DNA from: JAUREX01 sp044356825
Lineage (GTDB): Bacteria > Pseudomonadota > Alphaproteobacteria > Rhodobacterales > Rhodobacteraceae
DNA: 20,333 nt
Direction: 5' to 3'
Assembly (NCBI GenBank): GCA_044356825.1
Contig: JBIKVM010000029.1
Coordinates: 1 to 20,333 of the forward strand
Shown here: piece by piece, positions 8,784 through 15,162 of the stretch
Layout: every line of letters starts with the position of its first letter
How positions within the stretch are numbered: position 1 is the first letter of the stretch
Notes under the pieces: generated by a model
The model's input: the letters and a program-made list of their open reading frames with translations, nothing else
Told to the model about the DNA's origin: nothing
Database searches by the model: none
Made by a program: the position numbers and the translations under genes

Positions 8784-10159
8784 CAGAAGAAGTCGATCGA
8801 GACCTGGAGCAGACGTTCGACCTCTGGCACGTCGCTGCTGAGGGCAAAGAGTAGAACGATGTCGCCCTCGTCGATCCGCAGATCGCCGCGCGGCTTCAGA
8901 ACGTCTTGCCCCTTCATCACCGCGCCGACGAGCACGCCGCCTGGAAAGTCGATCTCGCGGACGAGTTTTCCCGCGATCGGCGATGTCGAGAGCACCATCG
9001 CCTCGATCACCTCTGCCTCGCTGTCGCCGATGGAATAGATCGCCCGGACCCGTCCGTGGCGGATGTGGCGCAGGATCGACGAGACCGTCGTCGCACGCGG
9101 ATTGATGAAGGCGTCGATTTCGAGCACCTCCATCAGAGGCACGAGGGTCGGATCGTTCACGAGCGCGATCGACATCTTGCAGCCCGCCTGCTTGGCGCGG
9201 ACCGAGACGAGCAGGTTCGTCTTGTCGTCGTCGGTGACGGCCAGAACCGCATCGGCGCGGTCGACGTCGGCCTCGGCCAGAAGGTCGCTGTCCATCCCGT
9301 CGCCGTTGAGCACGATGGTGCGCTCGAGCGCATCCGCCGCCGCCTCGGCACGGGCACGGTTGCGCTCGATCAGCCGCACGCGCACCCGGTCGGTCCGCCG
9401 CTCAAGCCTTTGCGCGACCGCTAGGCCCACATTGCCGCCGCCGACGACGATGATCCGCTCCTGCTTCTGCGCGGCCTTGCCGAAGATGCCGAGCGTGCGG
9501 CCCACGTCGTCGCTGTGCGCGCAGACATAGATGCGATCCTCGGCGAACAGCTGGTCGCCCGGCTCGGGGGCAAAGAGGCGCCCCTCGCGCCGAACCCCGA
9601 CGACGATGGCCCTGAGCGTGGCGAAGAGGTCGGTCAACTGGCGCAGCGGCGTGTTGAGGACGGGGCAATCTGCATCGAGCGCGATGCCCAGCAATTGCGC
9701 CCGCCCCCCCATGAAGGCTTCGGTATCAAAGGTCGTGGGCGCGGCGATCCGCTGCAGCGCCGCCTCGGCCACCTCGCGCTCGGGACTGATGACGACATCG
9801 ATCGGGAGGTGATCGCGCCGATAGATGTCGGCATGCACCGCCTGAAGATAGGCTTGCGCGCGCAACCGCGCGATCTTGCGCGGAACCTCGAAGACGGAAT
9901 GGGCCACATGGCACGTCACCATGTTGACCTCGTCCGAATGGGTTGCGGCGATGATCATGTCGGCATCGCGCGCGCCCGCCTTCTCAAGCACATCGGGATG
10001 CGAGGCAAAGCCCACGATTCCCTGCACGTCGAGCATTTCCGACGCGCGACGCACGAGATCTGGGTTCTGGTCGACGATGGTAACATCGTTCTTTTCGCCG
10101 GCAAGTTGCCGGGCGATCTGCCAGCCGACCTGCCCCGCGCCGCAGATGATGATCTTCAT
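8783..10159 (-). CDS. trkA: Trk potassium uptake regulatory subunit TrkA
   Basis: A 458-residue peripheral membrane protein that gates TrkH in response to nucleotide binding. It has two tandem RCK units. The first Rossmann fold starts with GAGQVG at residues 7-12, with the acidic VDQNP at the end of strand 2. The second starts with VGGGNVG at about residue 237, with LIERN. Each is followed by an RCK_C-type beta-rich domain, for example FAPEPGDQLFAEDRIYV and LKPRGDLRIDEGDIVLLF. The two-RCK layout and the length are those of full TrkA. The start is the ATG giving MKIIICGAGQ. The ribosome site upstream is weak. The 61-nt gap to pncC contains no clear terminator, so it may be read through from the ispDF-pgpA-pncC genes. 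Confidence 0.96.
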   Translation of the reverse strand: MKIIICGAGQVGWQIARQLAGEKNDVTIVDQNPDLVRRASEMLDVQGIVGFASHPDVLEKAGARDADMIIAATHSDEVNMVTCHVAHSVFEVPRKIARLRAQAYLQAVHADIYRRDHLPIDVVISPEREVAEAALQRIAAPTTFDTEAFMGGRAQLLGIALDADCPVLNTPLRQLTDLFATLRAIVVGVRREGRLFAPEPGDQLFAEDRIYVCAHSDDVGRTLGIFGKAAQKQERIIVVGGGNVGLAVAQRLERRTDRVRVRLIERNRARAEAAADALERTIVLNGDGMDSDLLAEADVDRADAVLAVTDDDKTNLLVSVRAKQAGCKMSIALVNDPTLVPLMEVLEIDAFINPRATTVSSILRHIRHGRVRAIYSIGDSEAEVIEAMVLSTSPIAGKLVREIDFPGGVLVGAVMKGQDVLKPRGDLRIDEGDIVLLFALSSDVPEVERLLQVSIDFF

Positions 10160-10220
10160 CGCGCCTGCCCGCCCAATCCGCTGACCGGATGGCCCTGATT
10201 GGCAGATCGCCCCGCGCGGG
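10160..10220. other. 61-nt gap between pncC and trkA with short inverted repeats
   Basis: This gap contains the perfect 10-bp palindrome CCCGCGCGGG (10211-10220), abutting the pncC stop. It also contains an ATCCG-CTGAC-CGGAT hairpin (10176-10190) and a CCAATC/GATTGG pair (10173-10178 and 10197-10202). No U-run or convincing promoter is visible. By the gene-order argument in the summary, it is one boundary of a proposed inversion. Confidence 0.4.
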
Positions 10221-10700
10221 TCAATCCGAGAGCGCGCCCGCGATCAGCCCGAGCGCGTGGCGCGTCGCGGCGCGCCGCACCGCCCCGCGGCCAAGGGCGC
10301 CGAAATCGACCGTCTCCGTCCGGGTCGGGCGGTCCGTGCGGGCAAGCCCGAAGCAGACGCGCCCGACCGGCTTGTCCGCGGTCGCCCCACCCGGGCCCGC
10401 GATACCCGTGACCGAGACCGCGATATCCACCCCCAGCCGCGCGCGCGCGCCCTCGGCCATCGCCTGCGCGACGGGTTCGGACACCGCGCCGTGCTGCGCA
10501 AGAAGCGGCTCTGGCACGCCCAGAAGGTGAACCTTGGCGGCGTTCGCATAGCTCACGATGCCGCCGTCGAAGACCGCGGACGATCCCGCGACGGCGGTGA
10601 TCGCGGCCGCGACCATCCCGCCCGTGCAGCTTTCGGCGGTGGCGATCCGTCGGCCCTTGCGCCGCGCCAGCGCCACGATCGCCTCTGCCTGCCGGCTCAT
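10221..10700 (-). CDS. pncC: Nicotinamide-nucleotide amidohydrolase (CinA C-terminal family)
   Basis: A 159-residue stand-alone CinA C-terminal domain. The family (PncC) deamidates nicotinamide mononucleotide to nicotinic acid mononucleotide for NAD recycling. The signature TAESCTGG is at residues 21-28, with the candidate nucleophile Ser24. YANAAKVHLLGV, SVTGIAGPGG and the PVG motif (here KPVGRV) follow. The length equals that of the stand-alone enzyme, and the N-terminal MoCF-like domain of full CinA is absent, as in other alphaproteobacteria. The ATG overlaps the pgpA stop by 4 nt (ATGA). Often annotated as CinA family protein. Confidence 0.93.
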   Translation of the reverse strand: MSRQAEAIVALARRKGRRIATAESCTGGMVAAAITAVAGSSAVFDGGIVSYANAAKVHLLGVPEPLLAQHGAVSEPVAQAMAEGARARLGVDIAVSVTGIAGPGGATADKPVGRVCFGLARTDRPTRTETVDFGALGRGAVRRAATRHALGLIAGALSD

Positions 10701-11188
10701 CGCATCATCACCCCATGCGCGATGGCGGCGATCGCGACCACGCCCAGGGCCGCGAACCCGCCCGCGATCAGATCGTCGAGCATGACGCCGAGCGGCGTGC
10801 CCATCCGGTCCGCCCAGCCGACCGGGCCGGGCTTGAGGATGTCGAAGAGGCGGAAAAGGATGAATGCCGCGATCCAGCCGGGCCAGAGGGCCGCAGGCTC
10901 AACCCCCGCCATGCGCGCGCCGAACGCCACGGGCCAGAGCGCAAGCCACATGCCCGCGACCTCGTCGATCACGATCTCGGCCGGGTCCGACACCCCCGTG
11001 CGCGCCACCTCCGCCCCCGTCGCCCACAGCCCGACCGCCGCCACCGCGACGGTCCCCGCCACCAGCGCCCAGGGTCCGCCCAGCGTCATCAGCGCGAAGG
11101 CGAGCGGCAGCGCCGCGAGCGACCCCCAGGTGCCGGGCGCCGGGCGCAGATGCCCGACGAACAGCACGGTGGCGATGATGCGCGTCAC
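10697..11188 (-). CDS. pgpA: Phosphatidylglycerophosphatase A
   Basis: A 163-residue membrane enzyme that removes the phosphate from phosphatidylglycerol phosphate to give phosphatidylglycerol. Family motifs: PGTWGSL (18-24), IDEVAGMWLAL (74-84), a conserved FRLFDILKPGPVGWAD segment (112-127) and GVMLDDLIAG. Several hydrophobic stretches fit membrane helices. I chose the GTG at 11188 (VTRIIATVLF), which overlaps the ispDF stop as GTGA. Longer in-frame starts run antisense-like through ispDF and add a low-complexity Arg/Pro/Ala region. It overlaps pncC by 4 nt at its 3' end, so ispDF-pgpA-pncC form a tight operon. Confidence 0.94.
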   Translation of the reverse strand: MTRIIATVLFVGHLRPAPGTWGSLAALPLAFALMTLGGPWALVAGTVAVAAVGLWATGAEVARTGVSDPAEIVIDEVAGMWLALWPVAFGARMAGVEPAALWPGWIAAFILFRLFDILKPGPVGWADRMGTPLGVMLDDLIAGGFAALGVVAIAAIAHGVMMR

Positions 11189-12327
11189 GGCCGGATCAGG
11201 GCCGCGGTCGCGAGCGCCACGATCCCCTCCTCGCGCCCGGTGAAGCCGAGCCCCTCGGATGTCGTTGCCTTGATGCCGACGGCCGACGGATCGAGCGCCA
11301 GCACCTCGGCCAGCAGGGCGCGCATCGCCCCGGCATGCGGGCCGATGCGGGGGCGTTCGCAGACGATCGAGACATCGACATTGGCGATCCGCCAGCCGCC
11401 GTCGCGTGCGAGCGCCGCTGCATGGGCGAGGAAGACCCGGCTCGGCGCGCCGCGCCATTGCGGATCCGAGGGCGGGAAGTGCTGCCCGATGTCGCCCGAG
11501 CCGAGCGCGCCATAGATCGCGTCGCAGATCGCATGGATCGCGACATCGGCGTCCGAATGGCCGACAAGCGCCCGGTCATGCGCGATCCGCACGCCGCAAA
11601 GCCAGACATGATCGCCCGGCCCGAAGCGGTGCACGTCGAAGCCGTTGCCGAGCCGCACATCCATTTCCCGCCCCCTTGCCCCGATGATCCGCTCGGCACG
11701 CGCGAAATCGGCCGGATGCGTGATCTTGAGGTTGTCCTCCTCGCCCTCGAGGATCGCGACGTCAAGCCCGGCCGCCAGCGCCACCTCGACATCGTCGGCC
11801 GCCCCGCCCGGATGGATGGCATGGGCCGCCGCGATCGCCCCGAGCCGGAACGCCTGCGGCGTCTGCGCGCGAAAGAGGCCCTCGCGCGGGTGGGGGGCCA
11901 GCACGCGCCCCTCGGCCCCGCGCCAGAGCGCGTCGGTCACGGGCAGGGCGGGGGCCGCGGCCTCATGCGTGGCAAGGGCCGCACGGAGACGGTCGATCAG
12001 CGCCCGCGACACCGCCGGCCGCGCGCCGTCATGGATAAGCACCCCCTCGGCGCCGGTGCCGTCGAGTGCCGCAAGGCCCGCCCTGACCGACGCACCTCGG
12101 CTGTCGCCGCCCGCGACGCGCACCATGTCGGGGCCCATCAGAGGATCGGCGAGGCCGAAATCGTCCGGGTGCAGCACGAGCACGACGGGCGCGATGCCGG
12201 CTGCACGGAATGCTTCGATGGAATGGGAGAGCACCGGGCGGCCGGCCAAGGGGCGCCATTGCTTGGGCGTTCCACCACCGGCCCGCGTGCCGCGCCCGGC
12301 GGCAACGATGATCGCGGCAATCTGCAT
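11185..12327 (-). CDS. ispDF: Bifunctional MEP-pathway enzyme IspDF
   Basis: A 380-residue fusion catalysing two steps of the non-mevalonate isoprenoid pathway. The IspD half (about 1-215) forms CDP-ME from MEP and CTP. It has AAGRGTRAGGGTPKQ near residues 9-23, HDGARP (99-104) and TPQAF (156-160). The IspF half (about 222-380) cyclises CDP-ME2P. It starts at MDVRLGNGFDVH, with zinc ligands Asp231, His233 and His265 at the expected spacing and a TTSEGLGFTGR segment near the end. The IspDF fusion is typical of alphaproteobacteria. The start is the ATG at 12327, with GGGGAGGA upstream. It is the first gene of the leftward run and lies divergent to ntrB. Confidence 0.97.
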   Translation of the reverse strand: MQIAAIIVAAGRGTRAGGGTPKQWRPLAGRPVLSHSIEAFRAAGIAPVVLVLHPDDFGLADPLMGPDMVRVAGGDSRGASVRAGLAALDGTGAEGVLIHDGARPAVSRALIDRLRAALATHEAAAPALPVTDALWRGAEGRVLAPHPREGLFRAQTPQAFRLGAIAAAHAIHPGGAADDVEVALAAGLDVAILEGEEDNLKITHPADFARAERIIGARGREMDVRLGNGFDVHRFGPGDHVWLCGVRIAHDRALVGHSDADVAIHAICDAIYGALGSGDIGQHFPPSDPQWRGAPSRVFLAHAAALARDGGWRIANVDVSIVCERPRIGPHAGAMRALLAEVLALDPSAVGIKATTSEGLGFTGREEGIVALATAALIRP

Positions 12328-12411
12328 CGACCGTCCTCCCCGATGTCAGCGATAGCCGAGCGGGGTCTGCCTCGCAATGCGTTCGGCCGTCCGCGCACCC
12401 GGGGCGTGAAC

Positions 12412-12451
12412 GGCGTTCGATGAAAAATTCATCATATGCGCGGCGAACGCC
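12412..12451. repeat. Nested inverted repeat in the ispDF-ntrB divergent region
   Basis: The outer arms GGCGTTCG (12412-12419) and CGAACGCC (12444-12451) are perfect 8-bp complements. Inside, GATGAA-AAA-TTCATC (12419-12433) is a perfect 6-bp hairpin with a 3-nt loop. The inner element is AT-rich in a GC-rich genome and off-centre. It lies about 90 nt from ispDF and 170 nt from the ntrB ATG. It could be an operator or overlap promoter elements. No regulator can be assigned from sequence. Confidence 0.5.
12431..12436 (-). promoter_or_regulatory. Candidate -10 element for ispDF
   Basis: The minus strand reads TATGAT, a good sigma-70-type -10, about 95-100 nt upstream of the ispDF ATG and inside the nested inverted repeat. 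The -35 region is weak (a GGTTTT/GTTTTG stretch 16-17 nt upstream). The element is supported only by its -10 and by the need for a promoter in this gap. Confidence 0.3.
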
Positions 12452-12502
12452 CCAAAACCGCGCCAACTTCCGCGGCGGGGCCGGGCGGCTTGGGAATATC
12501 TG

Positions 12503-12531
12503 TTGAAGACGTACCACCTGAGACCTACACC
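12503..12531 (+). promoter_or_regulatory. Candidate promoter for ntrB operon
   Basis: TTGAAG (12503-12508), a 17-nt spacer and TACACC (12526-12531) resemble a weak sigma-70 promoter. A transcript would begin close to 12538. Because dusB is missing here, ntrB needs its own promoter in this 293-nt gap, which makes the candidate plausible. No sigma-54 GG-N10-GC element was seen. The match is weak. Confidence 0.25.
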
Positions 12532-12537
12532 CGAGGC

Positions 12538-12624
12538 ATGAAAAGGCATCGAAAGCACAAAATAAGGGCGTTTTGCGCAGGCGTCGCGCCGCTCTGTCCC
12601 TTCCGGATTGCGGTGCAGTCATGA
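12538..12624 (+). CDS. Possible 28-residue leader ORF overlapping ntrB start
   Basis: ATG at 12538 (MKRHRKHKIR...) runs 28 codons to a TGA at 12622-12624, overlapping the ntrB ATG at 12621 as ATGA. The peptide is basic with two Cys and has no recognised family. A GAGG lies upstream, but only 1 nt from the ATG, which is poor spacing. It could be a coupling leader ORF that helps start ntrB, which itself lacks a clear ribosome site, or it could be chance. I see no resemblance to a DusB C-terminus. Confidence 0.25.
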   Translation: MKRHRKHKIRAFCAGVAPLCPFRIAVQS

Positions 12625-13718
12625 TCATGGGTGCCGCGCCTGCCATCTGGCAGTCGTTGCCGGTTCCGGCCCTGATCGTGGGACATGACAACCGCATCAC
12701 CGAGGCCAACCCGGCTGCCGAGATTTTCTTCAACAGTTCCGCGCGCGCCCTGACCGGGGTGCCCATCCTGGATCGGCTCGCGATCGAGACCGATCTCGAG
12801 GACGGGTTCGCGCGCGTTCGGACCAATCAGGCGGCGCTGTTTGTCAACGATATCGACATCACCACGGGCGAACGCCCGCCTGTCCAGTGCAATCTCCAGA
12901 TTGCGCCGCTGCAGGACGGGGGCGGGGCGCTGCTCGTGCTCATCGCGCCGCGCGATGTCGCGGACAGGCTGGCGCGTGCCGGCGGGGCACGATCGGTGGT
13001 GCAATCGGCCATCGGCATGGCCGAGATGCTCGCGCACGAGATCAAGAACCCCCTCGCCGGCATCACCGGCGCGGCGCAACTCCTGTCCATGAATCTCTCG
13101 GCCGAGGATCGCGAACTGACCGACCTCATCGTCGAGGAATCGCGGCGCATCGTGAAGCTGCTCGAGCAGGTCGAGCAGTTCGGCAACACCCGCCCGCCCG
13201 AGCGCCGCGCCATCAACCTGCACGACGTGCTCGACCGCGCGCGCCGCTCTGCACTTGTGGGCTTTGCCGCGCGGATGCAGATTGTCGAGGAATATGACCC
13301 CTCGCTGCCAATGGCCTGGGCCGACCCGGATCAACTGCTGCAGGTCTTCCAGAACCTGATTAAGAACGCCGCCGAGGCCTGCGGGCCGGGCGGCGGCACG
13401 ATCCGCATCCGCAGCTTCTACGAACTCGCGCTGCGGCGCCGTCGGGCGGACGGGTCGGGCGCTGCCGCCCCCCTCAACATCGAGATCATCGACGACGGGC
13501 CGGGCATCCCGCCCGCCCTCGGTGCCGCGATCTTCGAACCCTTCGTCAGCGGCAAACCCAACGGCACCGGGCTCGGGCTCGCGCTCGTCTCGAAGATCAT
13601 TCTCGACCACGACGGCTGGATCGCGCTCGATTCGGTGCCTGGCCGGACGGTCTTTCGCATTTCGCTGCCGATGGAGCCGCGCCCCGGCGCGCGCCGCGGC
13701 GGCAAGGGGAGGGAATAG
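12621..13718 (+). CDS. ntrB: Nitrogen regulation sensor kinase NtrB
   Basis: A 365-residue cytosolic histidine kinase that controls NtrC phosphorylation according to nitrogen status, usually through PII. A PAS domain fills about residues 10-75. The H-box AEMLAHEIKNPLAG holds phospho-acceptor His139. The kinase domain has the N-box NLIKNAAEA (245-253), G1 DDGPGIPP (291-298), F-box EPFVSG (306-311) and G2 GTGLGLALV (315-323). There are no membrane segments. I chose the ATG at 12621 because the family starts just before the IWQSLPVPAL segment. ATG 12627 and TTG 12573 are alternatives, and none has a strong ribosome site. ntrC follows after 3 nt. dusB, the usual upstream partner, is absent. Confidence 0.95.
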   Translation: MIMGAAPAIWQSLPVPALIVGHDNRITEANPAAEIFFNSSARALTGVPILDRLAIETDLEDGFARVRTNQAALFVNDIDITTGERPPVQCNLQIAPLQDGGGALLVLIAPRDVADRLARAGGARSVVQSAIGMAEMLAHEIKNPLAGITGAAQLLSMNLSAEDRELTDLIVEESRRIVKLLEQVEQFGNTRPPERRAINLHDVLDRARRSALVGFAARMQIVEEYDPSLPMAWADPDQLLQVFQNLIKNAAEACGPGGGTIRIRSFYELALRRRRADGSGAAAPLNIEIIDDGPGIPPALGAAIFEPFVSGKPNGTGLGLALVSKIILDHDGWIALDSVPGRTVFRISLPMEPRPGARRGGKGRE

Positions 13719-13721
13719 CGC

Positions 13722-15092
13722 ATGGACGGAACCGTTCTCGTGGCCGATGACGACCGCACGATCCGCACCGTTCTAACGCAGGCGCTGACGCGGGCGGGCT
13801 GCCGGGTTCACGCGACCTCCTCGCTCGTGACGCTGATGCGCTGGGTCGAGGAGGGCAAGGGCGATCTGGTCGTGACCGATGTCGTGATGCCCGACGGCAA
13901 CGGGCTCGAGATGGTCCCGCGGATTGCCGTTGCGCGCCCCGGCCTGCCGGTCATCGTGATCTCGGCCCAGAACACCATCATGACGGCGATCCAGGCGGCC
14001 GAGGCCGATGCGTGGGACTATCTGCCCAAGCCGTTCGATCTGCCCGACCTGATGAAGCGCGCCGCGCGCGCGCTCGAGATCCGCCGCCGTCCCGCCGCAC
14101 GCCCGGCCACCCCCGTGCGCCGCGAGCCCCACGAGGATCTGCCGCTGGTCGGGCGCACGCCTGCGATGCAGGCGCTCTATCGGCTGGTCGCGCGGATCAT
14201 GAATACCGACATTCCCGTGCTCGTCTCCGGCGAATCGGGCACTGGAAAGTCGCTGATCGCGCGGGCGGTGCATGATTTCTCGGACCGCCGCGCAATGCCC
14301 TTCATCGTCGCGACGCCAGCCGATCTGACCGCGCCCGACGGCCCGCATGATCTGCGCGCGCGCGCCCGTGGCGGTAGCCTCGTATTCGACGAGGTCGCGG
14401 ATTTTGACGCCGACGCCCAGTTGCGCGCCGTGCGGCTGCTCGACACGCTGCGCGGCGATGGTACCCCCCGCGTCATGGCCACGAGCCAGTCCGATCTGTC
14501 TCGCAGGATGGAGGAGGGACGATTCCGGCACGATCTCTTCTATCGGCTGGGTGGCGTCACGATCGCGGTTCCGGCCCTGCGCGAACGGGTCGAGGACATC
14601 GTCCTTCTGGCCGAGCACTTCCTCGCGCGCGGTGAGGGAGAGTCCGCTCCGCGCCGCCTGTCGGCCGAGGCGCGCGAGATCGTGCGCGCCTACAGCTGGC
14701 CCGGCAACGTCCGCCAGCTCGAGAACGCGATGCGTCGGCTGCTTGTCACCTCGGCCGAGGCCGAGATCGGCCGGGCCGAAGTCGAAGCCGTGCTTGGCAA
14801 CCAGCCGGCAGCCGAGCCCTTGCGCGCGGGCAGCGAGACCGAGCGCCTCGCGGCGTCCGTCGCCCGCCACCTGCGACGCTATTTCGACCTGCACGGTGGG
14901 CAGTTGCCTCCGGCCGGCGTCTATCAGCGCATCTTGCGTGAATTCGAGACGCCGCTGATCGAGATCGCCCTGGATGCCACCGGCGGCAATCAGGCGCGCT
15001 GCGCCGATCTGCTCGGGATCAATCGCAACACCCTGCGCAAGAAGATCGGAGATCTTGATATCCGCGTGACACGACGGCGCAAGCTGATGTAA
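13722..15092 (+). CDS. ntrC: Nitrogen regulator NtrC, Rhodobacter type without GAFTGA
   Basis: A 456-residue response regulator that activates nitrogen-limitation genes. The receiver domain has the acidic pocket Asp10/Asp11, phospho-acceptor Asp53 (VTDVVMPDG), Ser81 and Lys103. The AAA+ domain (about 142-365) keeps Walker A GESGTGKS (170-177) and Walker B GGSLVFDE (217-224), plus FRHDLFYRL. The stretch between the two Walker motifs is about 20 residues shorter than usual, and the GAFTGA loop that touches sigma-54 is gone. A Fis-type helix-turn-helix (ATGGNQARCADLLGINRNTL) is at the end. Rhodobacter capsulatus NtrC is known to lack this loop and to act with sigma-70 polymerase, and the same is inferred here. 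A GGGGAGGG ribosome site precedes the ATG, 3 nt after ntrB. Confidence 0.96.
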   Translation: MDGTVLVADDDRTIRTVLTQALTRAGCRVHATSSLVTLMRWVEEGKGDLVVTDVVMPDGNGLEMVPRIAVARPGLPVIVISAQNTIMTAIQAAEADAWDYLPKPFDLPDLMKRAARALEIRRRPAARPATPVRREPHEDLPLVGRTPAMQALYRLVARIMNTDIPVLVSGESGTGKSLIARAVHDFSDRRAMPFIVATPADLTAPDGPHDLRARARGGSLVFDEVADFDADAQLRAVRLLDTLRGDGTPRVMATSQSDLSRRMEEGRFRHDLFYRLGGVTIAVPALRERVEDIVLLAEHFLARGEGESAPRRLSAEAREIVRAYSWPGNVRQLENAMRRLLVTSAEAEIGRAEVEAVLGNQPAAEPLRAGSETERLAASVARHLRRYFDLHGGQLPPAGVYQRILREFETPLIEIALDATGGNQARCADLLGINRNTLRKKIGDLDIRVTRRRKLM

Positions 15093-15096
15093 TCTT

Positions 15097-15112
15097 GCAA
15101 CAGGGCTGTTGC
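15097..15112. repeat. Short inverted repeat between ntrC and ntrY
   Basis: GCAACAG-GG-CTGTTGC has perfect 7-bp arms. As RNA it would form a 6-bp stem with a GGGC tetraloop. It begins 5 nt after the ntrC stop. No T-run follows, so a strong intrinsic terminator is unlikely. It could set the relative expression of ntrBC and ntrYX or be a protein site. Confidence 0.35.
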
Positions 15113-15162
15113 CGCTCAGACGCGGAATCGGCTGTGCCGGTCGGACACGGCGGGGGGGCGGA

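Noticed and set aside
11189..11458. N-terminal extension of PgpA into ispDF
   Set aside because: The extra ~90 residues are Arg/Gly-rich and overlap the IspF coding region out of frame. The GTG at 11188 gives the normal family start and a GTGA overlap.
12436..12624. 62-codon plus-strand frame before ntrB as a DusB remnant
   Set aside because: The translation shows no DusB C-terminal features. Only the last 28 codons, from ATG 12538, are kept as a low-confidence leader ORF.
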